Source: Pseudodonghicola sp048268305
GTDB lineage: Bacteria; Pseudomonadota; Alphaproteobacteria; Rhodobacterales; Rhodobacteraceae
Assembly: GCF_048268305.1 (NCBI RefSeq)
Contig: NZ_JBLWVT010000004.1
Coordinates: 62,001 to 126,000, forward strand
DNA: 64,000 nucleotides
Direction of reading: 5' to 3'
This document shows positions 53,050-62,421 of the stretch, piece by piece. The position numbers were made by a program, and so were the translations under genes. Each line of letters opens with the position of its first letter. The stretch's first letter is position 1. A model generated the notes under the pieces. That model was given only the letters and a program-made list of their open reading frames with translations, searched no databases and was not told the DNA's origin.

Positions 53050-54795
53050 TCAGCCCGCTCCTTGGCGCAGCCGCGCCGTTTCCGCCTCATCCACCTGCGG
53101 CGGGGTGCCGGTCACCGCCACGCCGAACAGATGCGCCGCCTGTTTCGCGGTATAGCGGCCCATCTCGACGTCGTAGCGCACCGCCTCGGTGGGCCGTGCG
53201 AAGGGGTCGCCATAGCCGCCACCGCCCGGGGTGCGCACATGCACCCGGTCTCCGGGGCCCAGCGGGATGTCCTGATCCTTGGACAGATGCGGCGGGACAT
53301 AGGCCTCGCCGCCGCGCCAGACGGTGACATGGTTGACCGCCCCGTCACCGCCGCCAAGCGCGCCCTGCGGCCCGGTCCGCCCATGATCCATCACGAAGCT
53401 CGCCCGCGCCTCGCCGCGCCGCAACTCCACCTCGTAATCGAGACCGAAGCCGCCGCGATGGAACCCGGCGCCGCCCGATCCCTCGTGCAGCGCATAGCGA
53501 TGATACAGCACCGGATAGGCCTGCTCCATGATCTCGATCGGCGGCGCCTTGGAGATGCCGATGGTGGAGCAGCCGTTCGACAGCCCGTCGTGATCGGCAT
53601 TGCCGCCATAGCCGCCCCCCGAAATCTGATACATCACGTAATCCCGCCCGCGCGCCGGATCGTGGCCGCCGAGCGCGAAATTGCCGCTGGTGCCCGCCGG
53701 CGCCGCCGTCACCCGGTCGGGCAACGGGCCCACCAGCGCGGCGAACACCGCCTCGGCGATCCGCTGCGACACCTCCGCCGCGCAGCCCGACACCGGTCGG
53801 GGGTATTGCGCATCAAGGAAGGTGCCCTCGATCCCCGTCACCTCCAGCGGTTCAAACGCCCCGGCGCTCATCGGCACCTCGGGGAAGATATGGCGGATCG
53901 CCAGATAGACGGCGCTGAGCGTGGTGGCGCGGACCGAGTTCATTGGCCCGGCGCAGGGGGCGCTGGAGCCGGTGAAGTCGAAGACCAGACGGCCCTCTGC
54001 CTTCGTTACCGTCAGCCGGATCGCCAGCGGCTGGTTCACCACCCCGTCGCTGTCGATCCAGGCGGTGGCCTGGTAGGTCCCTTCCGGAATATCGGCGATG
54101 AAGGCGCGCATCTGGGTGGCGGCGCGGCGGCGGAGTTCCTCGATCGCCTCGCTCACGGTGTCGTCGCCATAGCGGTCGAGGAGCGCGTTCAGCCGCTCCT
54201 CCCCCACCAGCAGGGCGGCGGCCTGCGCCTTGACGTCGCCGATCCGCTGGTCGGCCACCCGGATGTTGGAACAGATGATGGCATAGATTTCCTGATCCAA
54301 CTCGCCCTGCTTGAACAACCGCACCGGCGGCAGCCGCAGCCCCTCCTGCTCCACCGCGGTGGCGGAGGCGGAAAAGCCGCCGGGGACCGAGCCGCCGGTA
54401 TCGGGCCAATGCCCGGTATTCGACAGCCAGCAATAGAGCGCGCCGCCCCGATAGAACGGCATGGCAAAGCGCACGTCCATCAGATGGGTGCCGCCCAGAT
54501 AGGGGTCGTTGACGATATAGATATCGCCGGGCGAGGGTCCCGGCGTCACCCCGCGGCGGATGCGGTCGATCAGCTGCCGGGTCGAATCCTGCATGGTGCC
54601 GACGAAGACCGGCAATCCCTGGCTTCCTTGCGCGATCAGCGCGCCATCCTCGGCGGCATAGATACCGTCCGAGCGGTCGTTGGCCTCGGCGATCACCGGC
54701 GAGAAGGCGGCGCGGGAGAAACTCAAGTCCATCTCGTCGCAGACCTGTTGCAGCCCGGCCTGGATGACCGAAAGGGTGACGGGATCGAGGCTCAT
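53050..54795 (-). CDS. Hydantoinase B/oxoprolinase family protein
   Basis: A 581-residue HyuB subunit (MSLDPVTLSVIQAGLQQVCD; NDPYLGGTHLMDV near residue 90; TPGGGGYGDPF at the C-terminus). With HyuA, it forms ATP-dependent enzymes that open hydantoin, N-methylhydantoin or 5-oxoproline rings, or carboxylate acetone/acetophenone. The specific substrate is not predictable. Its start overlaps the hyuA stop by 4 nt, so the subunits are made together. Confidence 0.9.
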   Translation of the reverse strand: MSLDPVTLSVIQAGLQQVCDEMDLSFSRAAFSPVIAEANDRSDGIYAAEDGALIAQGSQGLPVFVGTMQDSTRQLIDRIRRGVTPGPSPGDIYIVNDPYLGGTHLMDVRFAMPFYRGGALYCWLSNTGHWPDTGGSVPGGFSASATAVEQEGLRLPPVRLFKQGELDQEIYAIICSNIRVADQRIGDVKAQAAALLVGEERLNALLDRYGDDTVSEAIEELRRRAATQMRAFIADIPEGTYQATAWIDSDGVVNQPLAIRLTVTKAEGRLVFDFTGSSAPCAGPMNSVRATTLSAVYLAIRHIFPEVPMSAGAFEPLEVTGIEGTFLDAQYPRPVSGCAAEVSQRIAEAVFAALVGPLPDRVTAAPAGTSGNFALGGHDPARGRDYVMYQISGGGYGGNADHDGLSNGCSTIGISKAPPIEIMEQAYPVLYHRYALHEGSGGAGFHRGGFGLDYEVELRRGEARASFVMDHGRTGPQGALGGGDGAVNHVTVWRGGEAYVPPHLSKDQDIPLGPGDRVHVRTPGGGGYGDPFARPTEAVRYDVEMGRYTAKQAAHLFGVAVTGTPPQVDEAETARLRQGAG

Positions 54796-56873
54796 GCCGC
54801 ACCTCCGATTTCGACGATGATATTGCCGTCGGCGTCGCCGGTGGCGCGGTCGCCCGGTTCGATCAGCAAAGTGGTGTCCATCTGCTGGACGATGGCGGGG
54901 CCGGTGATCTCGAACCGCTCGGGCAGGTGATCGCGCCAATAGACCGGCGTATCGTGCCAGCCGCCGCCGGCGCCCGCGTCGGCGAACCAGACCGGGCGGC
55001 GCGACATCTGGGCCTGGTCCAGCGTCGCCTTGCGTTCTGCCGGGTTGATCAGCGACGACAGGTCCAGTTCGGCCCGTGCTCCGATGACCGAACAATTGGC
55101 GTTCACCAGATTGGCGCGGATATCGTCCAGCGCGACGCGGAAGCGTTTGTAATAGGCGGCCTCGAACAGCTCTCTCAGCGTCTCGACCGCCACATCCGGG
55201 CGGTCGAGCGGAACCCGCAGCAGATGGGTCTGGCCCTGGAACTGCATGTCGACGCTGTAAAGCCGGCGGATCCCCCGGATTTCGATATTCTCCTTGCCGA
55301 TCAGCGCCTCGCCCTCTGCCGTCTGGCGGGCGAAGACCTGCGCCAGATGGCCGGGGTCGAGCGTATCGAGCGGACGGTTGACCGTGGTGACGAAATCATG
55401 GCGCAGGTCGGCCACCACGCAGCCCAAAGCATTGGTGATGCCGGGGCGGGCCGGGACCAGCACGCGGGGGATCGACAGCTCCCGCGCCAGCGCCGTGGCA
55501 TGGAGCGGCCCGGCACCGCCAAAGGCAAACAGCGCGAAGTCGCGCGGATCGGCGCCGAGCGAGACCGACACCATGCGGATGGCGCCGGCCATCTTGGTAT
55601 TGGCGACCCGGATCACCGCGGCGGCGGCCTCGGTCGCCTCCAATCCTAGGGGCGCGCCCAGATCGCGGGCGAAGATCTCGCGCACATGGTCGATGGAAAC
55701 GCCGCCCTCCACCGCGTTCAGCCCGGCGGGATCGAGCCGGCCCAACAGCAGGTTGGCATCGGAAATCGTCGGCCTTTCGCCGCCGCGGCCATAGCAGATC
55801 GGCCCGGGCCGGGCGCCGGCGCTTTCCGGCCCGACCTCCAAAAGCCCGGCCGGGTTCACCCGCGCGATGGAGCCGCCGCCGGCCCCCACCGTGCGCACAT
55901 CGACCATCGGCACATGGATCGGCATGGCATATTCGATCTCGATCTCGTTCGACACCGTGGGCTCCGCCCCCCGGATCAGCGCCACGTCGGTCGAGGTGCC
56001 GCCCATGTCATAGGTGATCAGGTTCTCATGCCCCGACCGCCGCCCGGTATAGGCCGCCGCCATCACGCCCGAGGCGGGGCCGGACATCACCGTCTTGGCG
56101 GCTTCCAGCGCCACACGTCTGGCCGAGACCATGCCGCCGTTGCCGTTCATCACCAGCACTTCGCCCGTATAGCCGCCCGCGGCCAGATGGTCGGTGAGCC
56201 GGCGGATATAGCGGTCGAGCAGCGGCTGGACCGAGGCGTTGACCGCCGCCGTCACCCCGCGTTCGAACTCGCGGCTTTCCGACAGCAGCGCATGGCCCAG
56301 GGTGATGTGATCGTTGGGCCAGATCGCGCGCAGGATTTCCGCCGCGCGCAGCTCGTGGGCGGGGTTGGCATAGGCGTGCAGGAAATGGATCACCAGCGCC
56401 TCGCAGCCCTGATCCAGCAGCGCCTGACCGGCGGCGCGCAGCCCGGCCTCGTCCAGCGGCACCAGCACGTGGCCTGCGGCATCCATCCGCTCGGCCACTT
56501 CCAGCCGCAGGTTGCGGGGGATCAGCGGTTTGAAATCCCCCTTCATCCCGTAGGCCTGCGGTCGGGTGCGGCGGCCCAGTTCCAGCACGTCGCGAAAGCC
56601 GGCGGTGGTGATCAACCCGGTCTTCGACAGCTTGCGTTCCAGCACCGCGTTGGTGGTGGTGGTGGTGCCATGCACGATCAGGTCGAGCGCGGCCAGATCC
56701 GATCCAGCCTCGCGCAAGGCGGTCAGCACCCCATGGGCCTGATTGTCCAGCGTGCTCGCCACCTTGGCCAGCCGCACCCGGCCGCTGCCGGGGTCAAGCT
56801 CGATCAGATCGGTGAAAGTGCCGCCGACATCGACGCCGACAACCGCGCCCGGGGTCTTCTCAGCCATGCCCAT
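54792..56873 (-). CDS. Hydantoinase A/oxoprolinase family protein
   Basis: A 693-residue HyuA subunit with ATP-binding GVDVGGTFTDLIELD near residue 13, HGTTTTTNAVLERK, and the central YDMGGTSTDVAL motif of this family. Its length equals that of N-methylhydantoinase A. The start at 56873 gives MGMAEKTPG; ATG 56867 is an alternative. Just upstream lie TATATATA and the TTGT...ACAA motif shared with the transporter operon promoter, which points to substrate-responsive control of both. No hydantoin racemase or carbamoylase gene is in view. Confidence 0.92.
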   Translation of the reverse strand: MGMAEKTPGAVVGVDVGGTFTDLIELDPGSGRVRLAKVASTLDNQAHGVLTALREAGSDLAALDLIVHGTTTTTNAVLERKLSKTGLITTAGFRDVLELGRRTRPQAYGMKGDFKPLIPRNLRLEVAERMDAAGHVLVPLDEAGLRAAGQALLDQGCEALVIHFLHAYANPAHELRAAEILRAIWPNDHITLGHALLSESREFERGVTAAVNASVQPLLDRYIRRLTDHLAAGGYTGEVLVMNGNGGMVSARRVALEAAKTVMSGPASGVMAAAYTGRRSGHENLITYDMGGTSTDVALIRGAEPTVSNEIEIEYAMPIHVPMVDVRTVGAGGGSIARVNPAGLLEVGPESAGARPGPICYGRGGERPTISDANLLLGRLDPAGLNAVEGGVSIDHVREIFARDLGAPLGLEATEAAAAVIRVANTKMAGAIRMVSVSLGADPRDFALFAFGGAGPLHATALARELSIPRVLVPARPGITNALGCVVADLRHDFVTTVNRPLDTLDPGHLAQVFARQTAEGEALIGKENIEIRGIRRLYSVDMQFQGQTHLLRVPLDRPDVAVETLRELFEAAYYKRFRVALDDIRANLVNANCSVIGARAELDLSSLINPAERKATLDQAQMSRRPVWFADAGAGGGWHDTPVYWRDHLPERFEITGPAIVQQMDTTLLIEPGDRATGDADGNIIVEIGGAA

Positions 56874-56891
56874 CCGCTCACACTATATATA

Positions 56892-56905
56892 TTGTTCGTA
56901 CACAA
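56892..56905. promoter_or_regulatory. Candidate operator between hyuA and the membrane protein gene
   Basis: TTGTTCGTACACAA, with TTGT and ACAA as inverted ends, lies beside TATATATA (56884-56891), a possible minus-strand -10. A matching 14-mer, 11 of 14 bases alike, occurs at 58540 before the transporter operon. Confidence 0.5.
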
Positions 56906-57060
56906 ATGATCTGCGCAAGCGGGTGGTCCTGTCAACGATGGTGATCCTCTGGTGCCGAAGGAGGCGCGGGCGCTGCCAAAAGGGACGGCGATTGCAAGGA
57001 AAGGGCGCAGGTGCGGGGAACAGGCTTTCCCTGTTACCGGCTCCGGGTACACTCGTGCGC

Positions 57061-58506
57061 ATGAGACAGATGTTTGCCCCGCGCCTTATCGGCGCCGCGA
57101 TTCTCGCCCTGATCCTCGGAACCGGGGCGGCCCTGGCGCATGCCTCGGAACAGGGGCTGGTGCTGCTGTTGCCGACGGATGTCTATATCGCCTCCGGCGC
57201 GGCGGCGGTGGCGTTGACCGTGCTGCTGATGGCGGTGCTGCCCGAGCGGGTGCTCGAGGTGATCTTCTCTCCCTTGCGGCTGATGCGCCTGCCGATGAGC
57301 GCCGCGCCGCTGGTCACTTCGACCTTCGCGGCGCTGGGTTTTCTGGCCTTGGTGGCAAGCGGCTTCGCCGGGCCGCGCGATCCGGTGGAGAACCCGCTGG
57401 TGCTGGCCATCTGGACGGTGTTCTGGATCTGCGTGGTGGTAACCCAGGGGCTGCTGTTCGACATCTGGCGCTGGATCAACCCCTGGCGTGGGCCGCTGGC
57501 GCTGATCCGGCAATTGACCGGGGTGCGGTCACCAATGCACCTGCCGGCCCGGTTGGGCCATGCGCCGGCGATCGTCACCTTTCTGGGCTTCGCCGGTTTC
57601 CTGATGGCCGATCCGGCGCCGGCCGATCCGGCGCGGCTTGCTCTTGTTGCCGGCACCTATTGGCTGCTGACGCTGATCGCCGGGCTGGTCTTCGGGCCGC
57701 GCTGGTTGATCCGGGGCGAGGGGCTTTCGGGGCTGCTGCGCTGCTATCGCCAGATGTCCCTGCTGGCGCGGCGCGGCGGGCGGCTGCAACTCGGGCTGTT
57801 CGGCTGGCAGATCCTGAAGACGCGGGCGCCAAAGGGGGGCCTTGCGATCTTCATGCTGGTGATCCTCGCCTGCGGCAGTTTCGACGGGGTGAACGAAACC
57901 TTCTGGTGGCTTGGGGTTCTGGGGATCAACCCGCTGGAGTTTCCCGGCCGCTCCGCCGTGGTCTGGCAGAATGTGGTGGGGTTGCTGACTGCAAACGCCC
58001 TGCTGGTGGCGATCTTCGCCGGGACCATCAAGGCGGGGCTGCTGCTGAACCGCTCCGACATGGCGCTGGGCGCGGCGATGCGGATCTTTGCCCCCACCTT
58101 GCTGCCGATCGCGCTGGGCTATCACATCGCGCATTACTACACTGCGCTGCTGGTCGATGGCCAATATGTGCTGGAGCTGCTGCGCGACTGGGCCGGGGCG
58201 CTGGGCCATGGGCTGGAGCACGGGCTGATGCCGGATCACGACCATGCCCATACCGAGGAGCTGCAGCACCTGCACGTCACCACCGGCTTCTTCAACGCCA
58301 CTGACACGATGCGGGCGATCTGGCTGACCCAGGCCGGCGCCGTGGTGCTGGGGCATGTGATCGCGGTGATGCTGGCGCATGGGCTGGCGCTGCGCGCCTT
58401 CGGCAGCAATCGTCGTGCCCTGCTCAGCCAGGCGCCGCTCGCGGCCTTCATGGTTGGATACACATTTTTTGGGCTTTGGTTGCTTGCCTCGCCCCGTGGC
58501 GTATAG
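57061..58506 (+). CDS. Polytopic membrane protein with a His-rich loop
   Basis: A 481-residue protein with a signal-like N-terminus (MRQMFAPRLIGAAILAL) and about 12 hydrophobic segments. Near residues 383-406 there is a histidine-rich, acidic loop (HGLEHGLMPDHDHAHTEEL) that could bind a metal. I recall that some relatives are labelled fenitrothion hydrolase, but I cannot verify this here and do not adopt it. It is divergent from hyuA over the shared operator and 102 nt ahead of the transporter operon, so it may belong to the same regulon. ATG 57061 is preferred; an in-frame GTG lies at 57055. Confidence 0.7.
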   Translation: MRQMFAPRLIGAAILALILGTGAALAHASEQGLVLLLPTDVYIASGAAAVALTVLLMAVLPERVLEVIFSPLRLMRLPMSAAPLVTSTFAALGFLALVASGFAGPRDPVENPLVLAIWTVFWICVVVTQGLLFDIWRWINPWRGPLALIRQLTGVRSPMHLPARLGHAPAIVTFLGFAGFLMADPAPADPARLALVAGTYWLLTLIAGLVFGPRWLIRGEGLSGLLRCYRQMSLLARRGGRLQLGLFGWQILKTRAPKGGLAIFMLVILACGSFDGVNETFWWLGVLGINPLEFPGRSAVVWQNVVGLLTANALLVAIFAGTIKAGLLLNRSDMALGAAMRIFAPTLLPIALGYHIAHYYTALLVDGQYVLELLRDWAGALGHGLEHGLMPDHDHAHTEELQHLHVTTGFFNATDTMRAIWLTQAGAVVLGHVIAVMLAHGLALRAFGSNRRALLSQAPLAAFMVGYTFFGLWLLASPRGV

Positions 58507-58507
58507 A
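58480..58507 (+). promoter_or_regulatory. Candidate transporter-operon promoter
   Basis: TTGCTT (58480-58485), 16-nt spacer, TATAGA (58502-58507), at the end of the membrane protein gene. The operator at 58540 lies downstream of the predicted start, where a repressor could block elongation or initiation. Confidence 0.45.
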
Positions 58508-58539
58508 AAACAAGCGAATCGGCTGGATCCGTTACCAGT

Positions 58540-58553
58540 TTGTTTGCACACTA
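58540..58553. promoter_or_regulatory. Candidate operator before the transporter operon
   Basis: TTGTTTGCACACTA, which continues to ACAA, so the wider site is TTGTT-N8-AACAA (58540-58557). It agrees at 11 of 14 positions with the site before hyuA, giving the consensus TTGTTYGYACACWA. Confidence 0.5.
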
Positions 58554-58608
58554 ACAAGATCAGAAGCCGGGCAACGGACACGCATCTTTGTCGCATGGGG
58601 GACATGCC

Positions 58609-59904
58609 ATGACCATCAAGACCACGACATCCACCGGAACCACCCGGCGCGGCGCGCTGAAGACCCTGGCCGGCGGCGCAGCCGCAGCCACCAGCCTGCC
58701 GCTCTGGGCGCGCTATGCCCAGGCCCAGACCGCCGAGCCGATCCGTATCGGCTTCCAGATGCACCGGACCGGGATCGGCGCCGCCTATGGCCGTTGGTAT
58801 GGCCGCACCACCGAGGCCGCGACCCGGCTGATCAACGAGGCTGGCGGCATCAACGGACGCCCGGTCGAGATCGTCATCGAGGATGACGGCACCGATCCCA
58901 AGCGCGGCGCCGAGGTGGTCGAGAAATTCGCCACCCAGCTGAAATGCGATATCGGGTATGGCACGCTGTTTTCCCATGTGGTGGCGGGCTCCGCCCCCCG
59001 CGCGGGCGAGCTGAAGCTGCCCTATTTCATCGTCTCCGAAGGCCATCAGCTCGCCTCGGGCGCGCTGAACCGCTATACCATCCAGCCCGGCATCACCGAT
59101 GTGAAAAGCCAGGTGAAGGCGATGGCGCCCTTCGTGGCGGCGAACCTCGGGAAGAAGGTCACCATGATCTATCCCGACTATGCCTTCGGCCATGACCACC
59201 GCGATTTCTTCTCCGAGGCGATCGCGGCGCAGGGCGGCGAGGTGGTGGCCAAGCTGGCGATCCCGCCGACCGAGACCTCCTTCACCAAGTATTTCCCCAA
59301 GATCCCGCGTGAGACCGAGGTGATCTATCACGTCATGGTCGGCCCGGCCGTGCTGACCTTCGTCAAGGAACTGGGCGAATTCTTCGGGCCGTCCCGTCCC
59401 GAGATGTTCGGCTTCATCGACAGCCTCGAAGCGGTTGATATCGCCAGCCCGGGGCTCGAATTCCTGGAAGGGTCGTATTTCTGGGAAGGCATGCCGCGCT
59501 ATGCCCAGCCTGATCAGACCTCGTTCGACAAGTTCTATCGCGAACAGGTGGGCGTCGATGCCAATGGCGCATCGGTCGCCGATCCCAAGGACGTGTCGAC
59601 CTACGCCCATATGTTCGCCTGCTGGGAGACGCTCTATGTCATCAAGGCAGGGATGGAGGCCGCGGGCTATCAGTCCTTCAAGGATCGTCCGGCGCTGATC
59701 GAGGCGGTCGAGGCGATGACCGACATGGCGCAGTCGAACGAACACCCGCAGGGGCCGAAGCTGTTCAACGGCAAGACCCATCAGGTCTTTGGCCAGCAGT
59801 ACATCAGCCAGGTGACCGACGGGAAACTGTTGGTGAAACACACCACCTCGCTTGAGGATGGGTTCTATCCGGACGAGACCGACTATACCAAGATGTCGTT
59901 CTGA
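58609..59904 (+). CDS. Branched-chain amino acid-type ABC transporter, substrate-binding protein (Tat-exported)
   Basis: A 431-residue binding protein of the LivJ/Amt-type family. The N-terminus has a twin-arginine signal (TTRRGALKTLAGG, then an alanine-rich helix), so it is exported folded. IRIGFQMHRTGIGAAYG is the start of the ligand-binding fold; KGYT-type aromatic pocket residues are not assigned. The ligand is unknown: related proteins bind amino acids, urea, amides or short carboxylates. It overlaps the LysE gene by 1 nt and heads the operon with livHMGF. Hydantoinase-like hyuAB nearby hints at an amide or hydantoin-type ligand. Confidence 0.85.
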   Translation: MTIKTTTSTGTTRRGALKTLAGGAAAATSLPLWARYAQAQTAEPIRIGFQMHRTGIGAAYGRWYGRTTEAATRLINEAGGINGRPVEIVIEDDGTDPKRGAEVVEKFATQLKCDIGYGTLFSHVVAGSAPRAGELKLPYFIVSEGHQLASGALNRYTIQPGITDVKSQVKAMAPFVAANLGKKVTMIYPDYAFGHDHRDFFSEAIAAQGGEVVAKLAIPPTETSFTKYFPKIPRETEVIYHVMVGPAVLTFVKELGEFFGPSRPEMFGFIDSLEAVDIASPGLEFLEGSYFWEGMPRYAQPDQTSFDKFYREQVGVDANGASVADPKDVSTYAHMFACWETLYVIKAGMEAAGYQSFKDRPALIEAVEAMTDMAQSNEHPQGPKLFNGKTHQVFGQQYISQVTDGKLLVKHTTSLEDGFYPDETDYTKMSF

Positions 59905-60539
59905 TGGAGGTTCTGAGCCTCGCGCATCTGGCTTTCTTCGTGCCGGCGGCCGCTCTGGTCGCCGCCACGCCGGGGGCCAACAACATGCTGTCGCTGGTCA
60001 ATGGCATCCGGGCCGGGACCGGCCGCACGATGCTGAGCCTGTTTGGCCGCATGGCCGCCTTTGCCCTGCTGCTGGCGGGGGTGTCGCTGGGGCTTGGAAC
60101 CCTGTTCGAAACCTCGGCGCTGATCTTCGGCGTCGTGAAATGGGCCGGCGTCGCCTATCTGGCCTGGATGGCGATCGGCATGATCCGGCGCGGCTCGCTG
60201 GGTCTGGCCGAGGCACAGCAGGCGGCGCCGCGCAGCACCGCGCGCATGGCCCGGCATGAATTCCTGGTCGCCATCGGCAATCCGAAGGCGATCCTACTGT
60301 TCACCGCCTTCCTGCCGCAATTCGTCCTCTCGGGCGCGGATTTCGCGGCCCAGCTCTGGGCCTTGGGGCTGGTCTATCTGATGATCGAATTCACCGTTGC
60401 AAGCCTTTATGCCGCTACCGGTGCCCGCATGGGCCGGATCGTGACCACGCCGGGACGCGAGGCCATGGCGGCACGGGTCAGCGGCGCCATTCTTCTGGCG
60501 ATGGCGGGGCTTCTGGCGACGGCGCGGCGCAGCAGTTAG
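59904..60539 (+). CDS. LysE/RhtB-family exporter within the uptake operon (second copy)
   Basis: A 211-residue LysE-type protein (VAATPGANNMLSLVNGIRAG near residue 19) with six hydrophobic segments. It is inserted between the binding-protein gene and livH: it begins on the last base of the SBP stop codon (TGATG) and ends 14 nt before livH. An exporter built into an importer operon could relieve product build-up or export a co-product; this is inference. It is not a close copy of the LysE at 52318. Confidence 0.85.
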   Translation: MEVLSLAHLAFFVPAAALVAATPGANNMLSLVNGIRAGTGRTMLSLFGRMAAFALLLAGVSLGLGTLFETSALIFGVVKWAGVAYLAWMAIGMIRRGSLGLAEAQQAAPRSTARMARHEFLVAIGNPKAILLFTAFLPQFVLSGADFAAQLWALGLVYLMIEFTVASLYAATGARMGRIVTTPGREAMAARVSGAILLAMAGLLATARRSS

Positions 60540-60553
60540 CAGGCAAGGACGCA

Positions 60554-61480
60554 ATGGATTTCGGACCCTACCTTATGCTCGCCACGCTCGAGGGCGCGGT
60601 GATGGCCGCCGTTCTCGCGCTGACCGCCGTGGGGCTGAGCCTTGTCTTCGGCGTCATGCGGGTGGTCAACGTGGCGCATGGCGAATTCTTCATGCTGGGC
60701 GCGGTGCTGGCCTGGTGGATCGCCAGCCATGTCGGCGGGCCGCCGGCGCTGGGTTTTCTGGCGGCGCTGATCCTGGCGCCGCTTGCTGTCGGGGCCCTGG
60801 CGGCGCTCGCCGATATCATCATCCTGCGGCGGGTTGATTACGACCCCGAACGCACCATCGTGGCGACCATCGGCATTCTCTATATCCTGCAGCAGGTCAC
60901 CCTGATGACCTATGGCCCCGAGGCGCGCCCGGTCGAGCCGCCCTTCAACAGCCGCCTGGCGCTGCCCTGGTTCGAATGGGGCGACAAGGGATTCCAGATG
61001 TACTGGCCCTGGGGGTTGAGCACGACCAGCTACAAGCTCTTCGTGATCGCCGCCGCCGTCGTGGTGCTGCTGGGGGTCTGGGCGCTGATGTCGCGCACCC
61101 GGATCGGCCTTTTGATGCGGGCCACCCAGCTTGATCGCGACATGGCGCTGGCCTTCGGCATCCCGGTCGAGCGGGTCTATGCCACGGTCTTCGGCCTGGG
61201 CGGGGCGCTCGCCGCGCTGGGGGCGGTGCTGATCGTGCCGATCCAGCAGGCGCATTACCTGATGGGGGGAGATCCCTTGCTGCTGTCCTTCATCGTGGTG
61301 ATCATCGGCGGCCTGGGCAGCCTGCCCGGCACCGTGGTGGCCGCCATCCTGATCGGTCTGAGCGATGGCATCATCTCGGTCTTCTTCTCGCCGACGCTGG
61401 CCAAGATCTTCGCCACGCTGCTGGTGGCGCTGGTGCTGGTGTTCCGCCCGCAGGGCCTGTTCGGAGTGAAGCCACGATGA
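60554..61480 (+). CDS. livH: Branched-chain amino acid-type ABC permease LivH
   Basis: A 308-residue permease. VVNVAHGEFFMLGA and RDMALAFGIPVERVYATVFGLGG are conserved in LivH. It couples with LivM to form the channel. It overlaps livM by 4 nt (ATGA). Confidence 0.93.
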   Translation: MDFGPYLMLATLEGAVMAAVLALTAVGLSLVFGVMRVVNVAHGEFFMLGAVLAWWIASHVGGPPALGFLAALILAPLAVGALAALADIIILRRVDYDPERTIVATIGILYILQQVTLMTYGPEARPVEPPFNSRLALPWFEWGDKGFQMYWPWGLSTTSYKLFVIAAAVVVLLGVWALMSRTRIGLLMRATQLDRDMALAFGIPVERVYATVFGLGGALAALGAVLIVPIQQAHYLMGGDPLLLSFIVVIIGGLGSLPGTVVAAILIGLSDGIISVFFSPTLAKIFATLLVALVLVFRPQGLFGVKPR

Positions 61481-62421
61481 GCGACAGCACCAAGACGGTG
61501 ATCCTGCACGGCGGGCTTTTGGTCCTTCTGTTCCTGCTGCAATTCCTGCTGCCGGCCTATCACCACGGCAATCTCGCCCGCATCATGGTGCTGGCGACCT
61601 TCGCCATGGGGTACAACGTGATGTTCGGCTATACCGGGCTTCTGAGCCTCGGGCACGCGCTGTTCTTCGCCGCCGGCATGTATGGCATGGGGCTGGCGAT
61701 GCAATATGCCGGCGCCGGCCCGGTGCTGGCGATGGGCGCGGGGCTGGTCGCCTCGGTCGCGGTGGCGCTGGTGGTGGGGCTTCTGGCCCTGCGCACCGCC
61801 GGGGTCGGCTTCATGATCGTGACGCTGATGTTCGCCCAGGCGGGGTATCTGATCATCCTCTACTATGGCGCCTGGACCCGCGGCGACGAGGGGCTGGTGA
61901 TGCCGCAGGCGCTCAGGATGCTGGGGGCGATCGACTTCTCGCAACCGGGGCCACGGTATTTCGCCGCCCTCGGTCTTTTCGCGACGGGCTTTCTGCTGAC
62001 GCTCTGGATGATGCGCTCCCCCTTCGGCAAGGTGCTGATCGCCATCCGCGAGAACGAGGAACGCGCGCGGATGCTGGGCTATGATGTCTTCCGCTACAAG
62101 CTGGCGGCGGTGGTGATCTCCGGCACGCTCTGCGGGTTGGCGGGTGCCGCCTATGGCCTCCTGTTCGGCTATGTCGGGGCGACCTTCGCCTCGGTGCAAT
62201 ATTCGATCTTCCCGCTCCTTTGGGTGCTGCTCGGCGGCGCCGGCACGGTGATCGGGCCGCTGATCGGCACGCTTTTCATGTTCTACCTGATCGACCTCTC
62301 CAGCGCGGTCACCAGCGCCTATATGCTGGTCGCGGGGGTGGTACTGGTGCTGCTCACCCTCTTCGCGCCGCAAGGCCTGGCGGGTGAGCTGCGGGCAAGG
62401 GTCTGGAGGGGGCTGCCATGA
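61477..62421 (+). CDS. livM: Branched-chain amino acid-type ABC permease LivM
   Basis: A 314-residue permease, LivH's partner. YNVMFGYTGLLSLGHALFF and AIRENEERARMLGYDVFRYKL are the conserved family segments. Overlaps livH and livG by 4 nt each. Confidence 0.93.
   Translation: MSDSTKTVILHGGLLVLLFLLQFLLPAYHHGNLARIMVLATFAMGYNVMFGYTGLLSLGHALFFAAGMYGMGLAMQYAGAGPVLAMGAGLVASVAVALVVGLLALRTAGVGFMIVTLMFAQAGYLIILYYGAWTRGDEGLVMPQALRMLGAIDFSQPGPRYFAALGLFATGFLLTLWMMRSPFGKVLIAIRENEERARMLGYDVFRYKLAAVVISGTLCGLAGAAYGLLFGYVGATFASVQYSIFPLLWVLLGGAGTVIGPLIGTLFMFYLIDLSSAVTSAYMLVAGVVLVLLTLFAPQGLAGELRARVWRGLP

Noticed and set aside
53047..54930. A 627-codon plus-strand open frame opposite hyuB
   Set aside because: hyuB is strongly conserved; the other frame is His/Arg-rich and has no recognisable domain.
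57529..59841. A very long open frame on the minus strand opposite the membrane protein and binding-protein genes
   Set aside because: It lies antisense to two well-supported genes, is rich in Arg, His and Gln, has no known domain and spans the intergenic operator. It arises from high GC at third positions.
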